Shown: positions 40,401 through 46,659 of the stretch, in pieces | Layout of the letters: each line of letters starts with the position of its first letter | How positions within the stretch are numbered: position 1 is the stretch's first letter | Source: Rhinopithecus roxellana | Lineage: Eukaryota > Chordata > Mammalia > Primates > Cercopithecidae | Length of the DNA: 64,000 nt | Reading direction: 5' to 3' | NCBI RefSeq assembly: GCF_007565055.1 | Contig: NC_044565.1 | Coordinates: 43,321,211 to 43,385,210 of the forward strand | The notes under the pieces: generated by a model | The model's input: only the letters and a program-made list of their open reading frames with translations | What the model was told of the DNA's origin: nothing | Database searches by the model: none | Program-made: the position numbers and the translations under genes

Positions 40401-43400
40401 AATAGTATTGTAAAAATGTCAAAAATATCCACATGCCCAGTTCAGTAGTAAATATACTGCTAAATTTGAACCTTTTTGGCAGTAGTTTATGCTACTCAAG
40501 GGACGGTATTTTTACGGAATGATGTATTTCAAAGGGTATTGGTTTTCATTGTAGAAAATTCATGCATTTAGAGTAACTTAAAGCCAAAACAGTTGTGCTT
40601 GTGCTGTATGTTCAGAATATTAGTCATCTTGAATACATGCATAGGTTAAGTGTCAGAAGCTATATATTGTGCAAAAAGAAAATTTATTGTTAGGAGACCA
40701 GGCTGTACCTGTGCTTATACAGCATTTTCCTTAGAGGATCAATTTGAGTATATGAACAAATATCAGCTAGATTTTTGTACGGTAACATTATTGATAATAT
40801 AGGAGAAATTCATTGAGGAGAAAAACAAAGGAAGCATAAAAGTCTCATACTGTATGAAACTACAGAAATGGATCAAAGAGTTTGACAGGAAGTTTAATGT
40901 GTACATAAGTAGAGGCTGACAGGAACATGCTGTGTGTGCCAAAGGTTCCAGTGATGGAAAACTGAAACATAGTGCTCACTGACCACAGCATGAGCCTTGA
41001 CACACATTGTAAATAATCCAGAGATATATGACTGCATTAAGTGCTAGGCTGGTGTATGAACGGCAGTAAATCTATAGCAGCAGAAAGGGTTGGCATGCAG
41101 AAATTCTTCTGATTAATTTTTATAATGGATTAATAGGAATATAGCAAATATTTTCATTTCAGATTCTGCCTTCTCCAGTTCCCCTCTCCAGCTCTCCCCG
41201 TTGTGATCATTTTTTATTCTTCTCTGCTCACCAGACTTGTGTATGTGGATACCTGCTTCAGTACCATCAAGTTAAAAGCAGAAGATGCTTCTGGTAGAGA
41301 GCATTTAATAACTCTCAAGTTGAAGGCAAAGGTATGCGCCTCGTTAAACTGTTATTGTGATCAGGAAATACTTTGTGAAATGAACTCTGTGAATGCTCTC
41401 AATGTAAAGAAGTGCTAGTTGCATCTAAAAATACATATGTCATGCTTTAAAAAATTGATTTTGGAAAGCCTCAAAGAATTTATTCACCACGTTTCCAAAA
41501 GCCTAGACAGTTTCATGTCATATTTTAGTCCAAATTTGATCAAAATATAGACTTTATGACAAATATTACAAATACAATTTTATAGACTCAGAGTACCATG
41601 ATGTTAATTTTGTAACATCCTGTGTAGAAGACAGTGGACACTTCCACTATCCCAAGTTGTACTGAGAAAATCTTTTGCATTCAACTGTTAGTATAAATTT
41701 CTTTTGTAGTTCTTATTCTTACCTATGATTCCCACTCCCTAACACAGACAACATATATGCATACCTTTTTATAGTTTGTTTGCTTTGGCTGGGGTTTTTT
41801 GACTTAAGTATTTTAAGAATTTGCAGAGGTTATGCCTCTGTTTATAGATCCCTTATAGGATAGTGATACATAATCACATATTTTATTGGCACAAAACGTG
41901 GTTGTTTCATCTTTATTTTTTAGTTCTAAATTGTGAATTTGGACAAATAAGTAAAATAAACAAGTTCAGCATATTGATCATTTACTTAGTAATCACTGGG
42001 GAAACATGAGAATTTGAAGAAAACCAGGACGTCCAACTTTTTTTTTTATTGTTCCTAGGAGTCATCAATCAACTCTTTCAGAAGATTGTAGTGATGAAAA
42101 GATCAATTGTGTTTGTCCTTTTTAAAAATGTGTCTGGCATTTAAGCTTTCCACAAGAGAAAATTAATATATAAAGCTGTACTGGATGACACAGAAAAGTT
42201 GATATCTTATAATGATTCTATAACAGACAGGTTGAGAAATAACTAATTATCTCTTTCACACACAGAATGTGTAGATCTAATTTTAAGATCCATATGTGAT
42301 TTGGAAAAAATTAGTGGGATGGAAATCTCGTTATTTGTAAAATAAGTTAGATAATTATTTTTATTAAATTGAAAAGATTTTTATTTTCTTTTTTAGTTTG
42401 TAAAGGTGTGCTTTTTTTTTTTTTTTAAGAGAAATTTGCCTTTATCCTTCCGAAGGGTCACATGTTGCCAGTGGCAAGGGTTCTGTCATTTCCTTCAAAG
42501 CTCTATTTGTTTATATTTTGTACCTTAATAAAATTAGCCATTTTTCTATGAAGACCAAAACTAAAGATTTTAAATACATCCTGTCCTCATTTTTGCAAGC
42601 TCTTCTACTTCCTAAGAAGATGATGCTGTAAATTTATGCTGCCTTTAACTATACCTACAAGATTATTAATCCAAGTTGATGACATTTAGTTCATTTATTG
42701 GTAGTATTCAGAGTGAAGATGTGACAATTTAATGTGGTCCATTTTGTTTGCTTTTTTCTATACTTTTTCAAGGTATATAAGATGATGCTTTTAGTATTTC
42801 TCTGGAGAATATTTTCCAGGGTCAGTTTTGCAACATCTGTAGTTATGAAGCACTTTTATGGATACTCTCGCAAAAGAGAAGAGAAAGCTTTATTTAAGCT
42901 GGGAAAGAATTTGGCAAAAAAAAAAAAAAAACATGTTTTGGAAAAACAAAAAAAAGCATGTAACTGAATCTTATGTTGGTATGATTTATTTGAATTTTAT
43001 TTCTCAATGTAGTTTAGCTTTTATATGTACACCACAGTTGTCTTTGAGATGTGACAATTTCTTTTTTTTTTTTTTTTTAGGAAAAAAATGTTAGTTCTAG
43101 ATTGTGAATTTGGACAAATAAGTAGAATAAACAAGTTCAGCATATTAATCATTTACCTAGTAATCACTGGGGAAATTTGAAGAAAACCAGGATGTCTTTT
43201 TTTTCTTTAGGAAAAAGGTATAGGTATATGTAAAACCACCACCAACTAATTGTCAAAACTTTTACTTTCAAAAGTAATATACAACAACAAAAGCTCCACA
43301 TATAGGAATATTAACTGAAAAATATTTTAGGAAAATAAAATTTTAGGAAAAAAGAAAAAAAGAAATTGGGCCTGGGATTGTTAGTCAACTGCGTTAATAG

Positions 43401-46400
43401 CTGAAACATTAACTGTCTGTTAAGAGTATATGATGCAAAATCTTAATCCAAACTAAGTTTTAAGTGGAATGCTGAATTTTTTATTAATAACATACCTCAA
43501 AGCAGACTTTTTTTCATAAATACACAAACCTTTATTTCTATTACTTGATTTTTTTAATATACAGTAAATAAATGCATTTGTTTTATTTATTCTGGAATAC
43601 ATACTCTCCCAATTCTACCACTTCCCCTCACCATCTCCAAGAAACTCACAAAGAAAACAAATACACATTTTGACTAGATGTCCTTTATTAAAAATATATA
43701 TGTAAATAAAAAATAAGTAGAAGTAAACCAGATAAATTTTGTGGTTTTTATAGGTATTTTTTTATGCAATACTTACAGTGCATTCTGTACTGAATTACCT
43801 TTGCTTTACAAAAGAAGTAGCCCAGGGCTTCCTCAGCTTTGGTCAAGATCACTACTACTTGAAAAACAAATTACAAATATGTGTCAGAGGGTGAACATTC
43901 CATCTCTGCTATAATTTGTATATATTCACTTGGGGGTCAGCCTTACTGCTTAGGTAATCCAATCATAGAACAGACTTGGTTACAGTTTGTCTTAGAATAT
44001 ATTAATACTATAGAGTCTGAAAAATATTGTGTGTGATAAAAATATATTCTTAATATGTAATCATTTTTTTTTTAGTTATTGATTTGATTTTCTGCAAATG
44101 AGATTTAGAGAACTATGTTTTACTTGAAAATAATTAAATACTATATGTATTTTTCAGTAAATATTCTTGTATATGGAGCTTTTGTTGTTGTAAATTACTT
44201 TTGGAAGTAAAAGTTTTGACAGTTAGTTGCCAGTGGTTTTATATATACCTATACAACTTACTATTGAAAAGTATCTTAATTTTGATCAAGTTACTTTGTT
44301 ATATTGTAGTCCATCTACATTGTAGTTAATATAATTCAGAAGCTATTCTGAAAATGAATATCTAGTATGCTAGTTTATATTTTAATATTTATGATAAATC
44401 ATCCAGACTTATATAAATGTTCTTTTTAAGTTCTGTACTATTATGTGAAGTTTGTTATATAAACAAAATTGATTTTGCACATGAATGTAATTAACACATA
44501 TAACAAGTATTCATTTAACTCAGATATGAAGTAAAGCCACTAGCATGAAGATCAGTCTAATTTAATAGGTACATATTGTATTACAAATATAAAAATATAT
44601 TTGAAAGATGTCATTATCTCAGAAACTACATACTGCACTCATTTATAGATGTAGAATCATATATTTACTATAACTTGCTTTTTTGTTTAACTATTTGTGG
44701 ATCTCTTTCCATGTCAGTACACTGATACCATTTACTATTCTGAATCCTACTTGAAGGTAGTATCTTACTCTTTTAGCATAATGAGCTGTGTATGTACTTA
44801 ATGGGGCCACAAATACTTTACTTTGTGTATCTACTCCAAATATAGTAAACATTTCATTAATTCTCTATCTAGATTGATGAATCATTTAAGTTAGAGAGTT
44901 GATATTGTTCATTGTCAGCATCACCAAGATAAATAGCAGCAACTCAAAATGAACTGAATTTTCCATTTTTGACCCATAGAGGTTTCAAGTGCACATTATT
45001 ATTTTTAAAGAATTCTGACATTTTAGAGGGAAAAGAGATTTTGTACACTTTCAGTTGAGTTTTGTCATTTTTACATGTGAAACAGCCAGAGAAATTAAAT
45101 GACTTGTTCGAGATCGTACAAGTTAATTAACAGAGGTGGAACCAAAGAAAGCTGAGGTCTTTGTCTACATTTACTTTGAGATAATCACGATTTTTAAATA
45201 TGGTGTACAAATTGTTTCTCCAGTGATTACAGCAGTGATAGTCTGAAGTATATCATCTGATGTTTTTGAAACTTCCTCTTTTAATTTCAGCATCATCTTT
45301 TTTTCTTTCTTTTTTTTTCCCGCAGAAGTAGATCACTGGAATATTTTTATATGATTTCTTATATATTTGCCTTTGTGTTTAGTTCTGCATAGCCAGATAC
45401 CATTAGTCAGAGTGTATATTGATAGTAAGTCTTTTTAGCTAACTGATCATTGTAGCTAAATGTTTGAAAGTGTTGATTTCAGGTGTTTGTTAAATACTAT
45501 AGTGATTTTTTTGTTCCCTTTTGCTTACCCAGCAGAGTACTGAAAAATAAGAGGCTGAAACAAGTGAAAGCCTAAAACTTGTTTTAAATATTTTGTCAAA
45601 TGAAAGTTTTCCTAAAATTAATTTTCTTTCAGTGCATTTTAGCTTTTTAATGGAAAGAAATGGGTATTTTTAATTACATGTGACTTTGAATAATTGGAAT
45701 TGGATTATAGAGAAATCATTAAGTATGATTAATAAGGAAACTGATTTTAAGAAATTTTATCTTTTGCCTTTGTTAACTTAAAAATTTGGTTTGTCCTCAT
45801 GACTGCCACTTTTGTATGACTAGTTGAAGAAATAATTTTGTATTTACCAATCTTTCAAAGGTTTTTCTTGCTAGAAAGTATGTTTTATTTTTTCTTAATA
45901 AGCCAGAAGATATTTTATCTTCTTGCTAAAATTAATATCTTTAATGTAGGAAACAGTTTTTTACATTGACAGCTTTATGTATTCATTTTTGTGTATTTCT
46001 TAATTCCTTTAACTGATACTGCCTATTTATATAGTGACTGATGCTATTTGAAATTAAATTTAGGACTAGAAGAAAATTAAATATCAACTAATTTAACCTC
46101 TTATTTTAAAGATAAACAGAGATCCAGTTTAGTTCATTCCTCAAATCATAACTTCAGCGGCTGATCCAACACTGACTTAATTCATTACCTTTTACTCAAC
46201 ACTGATTGCTTTGGCAATTCCAAATCACCAAAGTTGCACCTCCATAGGTTGACTATAAATAAGCTCTTAATATCACTATGAAAGTGGAGCAAAAATAATT
46301 ATATGTAATACATTTGCAGTTACAATAATATGTTTTCACCTAATATACCTAGTTTTTCTTTTCCCTTTCCCTTCCCTTTCTCCTTCTCCTTCCTTCTTTT

Positions 46401-46659
46401 CCTTTCCTTTTCCTTTTCCTTTTCTTGATCTCCTGACCTTATTATCCACTCGCCTTGGCCTCCCAAAGTGCTGGGATTACAGACGTGAGCCACCGCGCCC
46501 AGCCCCTGATATATCTAGTTTTTCTAAAATACTTCATGTGATATTAACACACAGAAGCAAAAATGGTCTAATTTTATGCTTTTTAAATAGTATCCTGCAG
46601 AATCACCAGATTGTTTTGTGGATTTTCCTGTTCCATTTTCTGCTTCCCGGACACCTCAG
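1001..46659 (+). CDS. FANCL: FANCL, 5' part of the coding sequence (exons 1-7 of a longer gene)
   Basis: FANCL is the RING-type E3 ubiquitin ligase of the nuclear Fanconi anaemia core complex. With the E2 UBE2T it monoubiquitinates FANCD2 and FANCI in interstrand crosslink repair. Joining 1001-1096, 10198-10256, 12483-12543, 15899-15955, 20988-21088, 41235-41331 and 46591-46659 gives 540 nt with no stop, starting MAVTEASLLRQCPLLLPQNR. All internal junctions are GT-AG and the phases agree (0, 2, 0, 0, 2, 0). Against human FANCL as I remember it (375 aa), the match is almost complete. Residues 1 to about 104 form the ELF domain, and about 110-180 begin the URD/DRWD substrate-binding region. The C-terminal URD and RING are not in the window. 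The start is the first ATG in the CpG island, in context GAGCCATGG. Splice sites and frame are intact, so this looks functional. Confidence 0.97.
1710..1900 (+). repeat. MIR-like SINE fragment
   Basis: The order of 'CTCACTTAATCCTCA', 'CATTCCCATTTTCTA' and 'AGGCTGTGTGATTTC' resembles the core and 3' half of a MIR element on the + strand, strongly diverged. Only a RepeatMasker alignment can settle it. Confidence 0.45.
2420..3400 (-). repeat. L1ME-like 3'UTR fragment, antisense
   Basis: Phrases such as CACCAGTTTACATTTTCTCC, ACAATGATCAAAATCAGGAT and GATGTTAACTTTGATCACCTG are typical of antisense L1ME 3' regions. Highly diverged. It contains the second copy (2829-2958) of the inverted duplication. 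It probably belongs to the larger decayed antisense L1 that continues to about 8850. Confidence 0.7.
2829..2958 (+). repeat. Source-like copy of the inverted duplication (partner of 617-751)
   Basis: This copy sits in continuous L1ME-like sequence on both sides, while the partner at 617-751 does not. It is therefore the likely donor. The pair is separated by about 2.1 kb and brackets the promoter and exon 1 in inverted orientation. Confidence 0.85.
3540..3861 (-). repeat. L1M ORF2 remnant, antisense (first piece)
   Basis: Resembles the antisense of the L1 ORF2 segment between the endonuclease and reverse transcriptase regions (for example TTCATCTAGGTTTCTGATTT and TAATGTCTTTAAGGTCTG). It breaks off at about 3861 and resumes at about 4565, so the DNA between was inserted later. 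Confidence 0.65.
3862..4564 (+). repeat. Ancient repeat inserted in the L1M, itself interrupted
   Basis: The sequence begins near CTTTTGCTGCTATTTACTTC and GTGGCTTAAAACAAAAACAA, a pattern common to an old mammalian interspersed repeat whose family I cannot name with certainty. It is broken at about 4032-4235 by another element and ends near 4560, where L1M sequence resumes. Old and diverged. Confidence 0.5.
4032..4235 (+). mobile_element. Medium-reiteration element nested in the preceding repeat
   Basis: Starts CAGGGTGTCCAATCTTTTGG and CTTCCCTGGGTCATATTGGA, and ends near GTGTTGGGCTGCATTCAGAG and TCCTGGGCTGCAAGC. This is a very common primate repeat I recognise but cannot assign to a family by eye. 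It forms the innermost of three nested layers. A 64-codon antisense frame here is not a gene. Confidence 0.55.
4565..8850 (-). repeat. Decayed L1M element, antisense (ORF2 N-terminal part and 5' region)
   Basis: Antisense translation at 4571-4957 (128 codons) reads like the ORF2 linker after the endonuclease (IKEEIKRHLELNKNKTIAHQ then NLCDIAKPVFKGKFKALNS). Further right, the complement contains degraded endonuclease-like strings around 5100-5350. From about 5560 to 8850 the sequence resembles antisense L1M 5' regions (for example GAGCTTCTTGGATCTGTGAG). Many indels and stops show that it is inactive. The numerous 60-140 codon frames here are by-products of T-rich antisense L1. Confidence 0.7.
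8851..10197. other. Intron 1 distal part, no assignable feature
   Basis: AT-rich intronic sequence up to the exon 2 acceptor. A short palindrome GACCTTTTGAAAAGGTC lies at about 9196-9212. No exon, RNA gene or recognisable young repeat was seen. Confidence 0.5.
10198..10256 (+). CDS. FANCL: FANCL exon 2 (residues 33-52)
   Basis: Follows acceptor TTTTCCACAG and encodes GRDFHLRVVLPEDLQLKNA plus two bases of Arg52, so the intron after it is phase 2. It is part of the ELF domain. The donor AAG|GTGATA has T instead of G at +5 and is weak, which could allow exon skipping. Length is 59 nt, so skipping would shift the frame. Confidence 0.96.
10490..11780. repeat. Intron 2: possible ancient mammalian repeat
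   Basis: The purine-rich stretch at about 10860-11460 (for example CTTGGGGCATACCAACATTT and GAAGGAGACTAAGGATTGAC) resembles a widespread, very old mammalian repeat that I cannot name. Similar material occurs at 36140-36440. A 65-codon reverse frame here is not supported. Confidence 0.4.
11882..12055 (+). mobile_element. Partial Alu, right-hand part
   Basis: Begins mid-element at CCGGGCTTGGTGGTGGGTGT, continues through CCCAGCTACTTGAGAGGCTG and GAGACCCTGTCTC, and ends in an A-rich tail (AAAAATAAAAAATAAAAATA). It lacks the left monomer. Divergence suggests AluJ or old AluS. Confidence 0.85.
12483..12543 (+). CDS. FANCL: FANCL exon 3 (residues 52-72)
   Basis: Follows acceptor TTAAAATTTTAG. It completes Arg52 and encodes LLCSWQLRTILNGYHQIVQQ. 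From memory, human has Ser for the Asn in ILNGYH and Arg for the following Gln, so these are probable lineage differences. The donor CAG|GTAAGT is consensus. Phase 0 at the end. Confidence 0.96.
12544..13690. other. Intron 3 proximal part, no assignable feature
   Basis: AT-rich sequence between the exon 3 donor and the MER5A-like element. Nothing with a recognisable gene, RNA or repeat signature was seen by eye. Confidence 0.45.
13691..14203 (+). mobile_element. MER5A-like hAT element split by an AluY
   Basis: Left part: CAACAGACTTTTTCTGTAAA, then AACTACTCAACTCTGCCCTT. Right part after the Alu: GAATGGGTATGGCTACATGC, then AATAAAACTTTGTTTACAAA and GGATTTGGCC. This matches MER5A, a non-autonomous hAT-Charlie element. 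The two halves join exactly at the Alu target-site duplication. Confidence 0.85.
13819..14106 (+). mobile_element. AluY, cercopithecid type, 5'-truncated
   Basis: Starts at AATCCCAGCACTTTGGGAGG, lacking about the first 30 bases, and ends in a pure A tail. It is flanked by the duplication AGAGGTAAGTGAA (left around 13807-13819, right around 14106-14118). It carries GGGCGAGGTGG, GGCGTAAACC and GAGATCCGGCCACTG. It has a 3-nt TGA duplication in GGCTGATGAGGCAGG. A 64-codon reverse frame inside is an Alu shadow. Confidence 0.95.
14715..14775 (+). repeat. Polypyrimidine tract with (CTC)n
   Basis: Continuous C/T run containing seven CTC/TCC units at about 14739-14758, just before the LTR. Confidence 0.9.
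14805..15635 (+). mobile_element. Solitary ERV1-like LTR
   Basis: A GC-rich island with LTR architecture: a TATA box CCTATAAAAACCC at about 14988-15000, a repetitive R/U5-like part (GGACGTCGAGAG, GGACATTGAGAGGACATCGAGAG), a degraded poly(A) signal AATGAAA near 15275, then TTCTCCAAGCCCACATGTGA and CCCTAGAGGTTTGAGCAACA. I recognise the type as a primate gammaretrovirus-like LTR but not the exact family. The exact ends and any target duplication were not found, and no internal viral region adjoins it. Frames of 60-94 codons here are not genes. Confidence 0.65.
15899..15955 (+). CDS. FANCL: FANCL exon 4 (residues 73-91)
   Basis: Encodes RMQHSPDLMSFMMELKMLL, the C-terminal part of the ELF domain. 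The acceptor GTTTTGATCTAG has a poor polypyrimidine tract, and a second AG lies two bases inside the exon (TAGAGG). The conserved frame requires the first AG. The donor TTG|GTAAGA is good. Phase 0 on both sides and 57 nt, so exon skipping would keep the frame. Confidence 0.95.
16406..16433. repeat. Perfect 13-bp palindrome with a 2-nt centre
   Basis: GTTTAGTTTATCT, then GT, then AGATAAACTAAAC. Both arms are exactly complementary. It lies in intron 4 within old L1-derived sequence. Confidence 0.95.
16440..18240 (-). repeat. L1ME-like 3' fragment, antisense, interrupted by AluY
   Basis: Strings such as AAATTCTGGACATTGTATGT, GATGTCTGATGATTCCTTGG and CCCTTCATGTTGGCTCCTGA are typical of antisense L1ME 3'UTR. 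The element is split by the AluY at 16721-17036. Open frames of up to 94 codons here are L1 or Alu shadows. Confidence 0.65.
16721..17036 (-). mobile_element. AluY, cercopithecid type, full length
   Basis: Antisense Alu with a long T run at its left end and GGCGCGGTGG-type head at the right. The target-site duplication is AACAAAGTTAATAATTTCT (16703-16721) and AACAAACTTAATAATTTCT (17037-17055), one mismatch. It carries the complement of GGCGTAAACC, GGGCGAGGTGG and GAGCTGAGATC. Confidence 0.95.
18241..20987. other. Intron 4 distal part, mostly unassigned
   Basis: AT-rich. A MIR-like fragment is possible at about 19270-19380 (CCTATGTGGTAGGTTATTTT). A (TTTA)n-like low-complexity stretch lies at about 20135-20175. 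The rest shows no gene or recognisable repeat. Exon 5 follows. Confidence 0.45.
20988..21088 (+). CDS. FANCL: FANCL exon 5 (residues 92-125)
   Basis: Follows CTTTTAAACAG and encodes EVALKNRQELYA, a run of five prolines, then QFYSSLIEEIGTLGWD and two bases of Lys125. This spans the linker between the ELF and the URD region. From memory, human has Leu-Pro4 here, so the fifth proline (codon CCA in place of a Leu codon) would be a substitution. Donor TAA|GTATGT, phase 2. Confidence 0.96.
21089..23100. other. Intron 5 proximal part, no assignable feature
   Basis: AT-rich intronic DNA. No exon, RNA gene or clear repeat was seen by eye. Confidence 0.45.
23100..23560 (-). repeat. L1ME-like 3' fragment, antisense
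   Basis: Contains GATCTTGATTACCTGGTTGA, ATGGACTCATGGATATTTAT and TTGGCCATTGAGAGCTCTTT, all typical of antisense L1ME/L1MB 3' regions. A 97-codon + frame across it is not a gene. Confidence 0.7.
24180..25235 (-). repeat. Decayed L1M ORF2, antisense
   Basis: Antisense of the ORF2 endonuclease-linker region (AAGACCCACCTTTTAACGTT, and a decayed equivalent of the 4570-5400 block at about 24600-25080). Many stops. Frames of 60-127 codons on both strands here are repeat shadows. Interrupted on the right by an AluY. Confidence 0.6.
25236..25533 (-). mobile_element. AluY, antisense, full length
   Basis: Poly-T, then GAGGCGGAGTCTCGCTCTGT, through to GAGCCACCGCGCCCGGCC. Flanked by TCTATTTTCTT on both sides (25224 and 25533). 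Carries the complement of GGGCGAGGTGG but CACGCCATT (GGCGTGAA) in the second arm, so it is intermediate between standard and cercopithecid AluY. Confidence 0.94.
25570..25690 (+). mobile_element. MLT1-type MaLR LTR fragment
   Basis: CTTGAAGAGGCAAGGAATAG, then TTCTCTCCTAGAGCCTCCAG and CCTGTTGTTTTAGCC match the 3' half of an MLT1 LTR with an internal gap. Confidence 0.65.
25690..25714 (+). repeat. (TG)n microsatellite
   Basis: About eleven TG units, with TAT on both sides. Confidence 0.95.
25830..28139 (-). mobile_element. 5'-truncated young L1 (L1PA-like), antisense
   Basis: Poly-T at the left, then the antisense L1 3'UTR (GTACATGTGCACAACATGCG), then ORF2 running right. A 546-codon open frame on the minus strand (26413-28053) covers the C-terminal half of ORF2. 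It includes the reverse transcriptase active-site region (LADD) and the cysteine-rich C-terminal part (SGNNRCWRGCGEIGTLLHSW). The next codon after PLWKTVW is TGA where a CGA arginine is usual, a CpG transition. The frame then resumes at 26062-26304. The truncation is within ORF2. A possible target duplication is AATAATTTTT on both sides. ORF1 and the 5'UTR are missing, so it cannot move by itself. Confidence 0.95.
28140..28600. other. Unassigned intronic sequence right of the young L1
   Basis: A G-rich stretch (28180-28260) followed by mixed sequence. A 90-codon + frame at 28183-28455 has no recognisable domain and no splice context that supports an exon. Confidence 0.4.
28600..29620 (-). repeat. 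Possible L1M 5' region, antisense
   Basis: Style and phrases (GCCCCAGATGATACTATTTT, GGGATTTTCCCCTTGGTAGA) resemble antisense 5' parts of old L1M elements. It may continue the L1M seen at 24180-25235, with the young L1 nested between. The 121-codon + frame at 29222-29587 is not supported as a gene. Confidence 0.4.
30304..30625 (+). mobile_element. Old Alu with expanded (GAAT)n in the middle A-rich linker
   Basis: Full-length Alu (GGGCCAGGTGTGGTGGCTCA to GGTGACAGTGCGACCC, then a CAACAA tail). Flanked by the perfect 14-nt duplication AAGATTCCTCATGG (30292-30305 and 30626-30639). The linker between the arms holds about nine GAAT units at 30435-30474. Divergence suggests AluJ or old AluS. Confidence 0.93.
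30435..30474 (+). repeat. (GAAT)n microsatellite inside an Alu
   Basis: Nearly pure tetranucleotide repeat grown from the A-rich linker of the Alu; likely polymorphic. Confidence 0.95.
31005..31110 (+). repeat. MIR-like fragment
   Basis: TGTGCTAGGTGCTTCATGTA followed by TTATTTAATTTCTCAGGACA resembles the MIR 3' half. Strongly diverged. Confidence 0.5.
31394..31530 (-). mobile_element. Alu monomer (FLAM/FRAM-like), antisense
   Basis: A single antisense monomer: T-rich, then GATGAGGTTTTACTGTATTG to GAGCTGCTATGCCTGGCC. The diverged target duplication is AGGTGGATGAATGACTTTT (left, to 31370) and AGGATGGATAAATTACTTTT (from 31532). Old. Confidence 0.85.
31552..32662. other. Intron 5, unassigned AT-rich stretch
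   Basis: No recognisable exon, RNA gene or young repeat between the Alu monomer and the MaLR element. Confidence 0.45.
32663..33048 (+). repeat. 5' LTR of the MaLR element
   Basis: 386 bp, TG...CA ends, with the poly(A) signal region CCAATTAAACCTCTTTCTTT near the 3' end. Clearly homologous to 34622-34986, with visible differences including extra bases in this copy (GTGTTCGCCGTGTCC against GTGTCC). Confidence 0.93.
34622..34986 (+). repeat. 3' LTR of the MaLR element
   Basis: 365 bp, same ends and order as the 5' LTR. Substitutions and small indels between the two LTRs show an old insertion. Confidence 0.93.
35350..35530 (+). repeat. MIR-like SINE
   Basis: CTGTGTGATCTTGGGCAAAC, then ATCTCTTTAAGTCACATTTT and AATAATACCTAATAATAAAG follow the MIR order on the + strand. 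Confidence 0.65.
36140..36440 (+). repeat. Possible ancient mammalian repeat
   Basis: TGAGCAAGGGATTGATATGA and AGGAAGATTAATCTAGACAC resemble the same unnamed old repeat class as 10860-11460. Family uncertain. Confidence 0.4.
37072..37342 (-). mobile_element. AluJ-like element, antisense
   Basis: CAGAGTGCAGTGATGCCATC, GGAACTACAGGTGCATGCCA and GCTGGGATTATAGGCATGAG on the + strand. Both arms are present, highly diverged, and the T run is largely lost. Confidence 0.88.
37480..38190. repeat. Ancient repeat with a nested hAT-like fragment (tentative)
   Basis: The right part (ACATCACTTGTGCTTGTAGT, TGCAAGGGCAGCTAGGACAA) and left part (CTGCTATTAACAAAGAGAAA) look like one old repeat. The centre (about 37682-37815), with CAGTAGCCACGTG and GTGGCTACCATTTTAAACAG, looks like an internally deleted hAT-type element. 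Family names uncertain. Confidence 0.4.
38191..40062. other. Intron 5, unassigned AT-rich stretch
   Basis: Low-complexity T-rich tracts and no recognisable gene. A 115-codon reverse frame at 39336-39683 spans a poly-T (read as Lys/Glu-rich) and is chance. Confidence 0.45.
40077..40376 (-). mobile_element. AluS-like element, antisense, full length
   Basis: Poly-T, then GAGATAGAGCTTCACTCTTG to GCCACTGTGCCCGGTC. Target duplication GACTGCTTTTTATCT (40063-40077) and GACTACTTTTTATCT (40377-40391). Two + frames of 62 codons inside it are Alu shadows. Confidence 0.94.
40392..41234. other. Intron 5 end, up to exon 6
   Basis: AT-rich intronic sequence without recognised features. The last 30 bases form the exon 6 acceptor (T-rich, then CTCTGCTCACCAG). 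Confidence 0.5.
41235..41331 (+). CDS. FANCL: FANCL exon 6 (residues 125-157)
   Basis: Follows acceptor CTCTGCTCACCAG after a 20-kb intron. It completes Lys125 and encodes LVYVDTCFSTIKLKAEDASG then REHLITLKLKAK, the first strands of the URD/DRWD region. The donor AAG|GTATGC is good. From memory, human has Ala where this has Val in VYVDT. The upstream sequence stays open in this frame for a short distance, but the phase of exon 5 fixes the boundary. Confidence 0.96.
41921..42033 (+). repeat. Direct duplication in intron 6, copy 1
   Basis: Matches 43092-43196 over about 105 bases with five substitutions and one 8-nt gap (CATGAGAA present only here). Starts TAGTTCTAAATTGTGAATTT and is followed by a T run. 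Confidence 0.92.
43092..43196 (+). repeat. Direct duplication in intron 6, copy 2
   Basis: Second copy, 1.17 kb downstream, same orientation, also followed by a T run. Not a repeat family I recognise. Confidence 0.92.
43197..46338. other. Intron 6 distal part
   Basis: AT-rich. One MIR-like fragment at about 45060-45160 (CATGTGAAACAGCCAGAGAA, then GAGGTGGAACCAAAGAAAGC). No exon or RNA gene seen. Confidence 0.45.
46339..46525 (-). mobile_element. 3'-lacking Alu fragment with long polypyrimidine tail and target duplications
   Basis: A tract of C and T (46358-46424; CCTTTT-like units) joins directly to the first ~78 bases of an antisense Alu (46426-46504, ending GCCACCGCGCCCAGCC). The unit is enclosed by CCTAATATACCTAGTTTTTCT-like duplications at 46339-46359 and 46505-46525, two mismatches in 21. 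It thus inserted as a short RNA containing only the Alu 5' end plus a GGAAAA-type tail. It lies 66 bp before exon 7. Confidence 0.85.
46591..46659 (+). CDS. FANCL: FANCL exon 7 (residues 158-180) with duplicated splice donor
   Basis: Follows acceptor TTTTTAAATAG and encodes YPAESPDCFVDFPVPFSASR then TPQ. From memory, human has Tyr, Cys and Trp at the three positions that are Cys165, Ser174 and Arg177 here. The exon ends CCTCAG|GTAAATTCT, and the same 15 bases follow immediately (46655-46669 and 46670-46684). A second donor therefore lies exactly 15 nt downstream. Using it would add VNSPQ in frame. The next exon lies outside the window. Confidence 0.95.
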
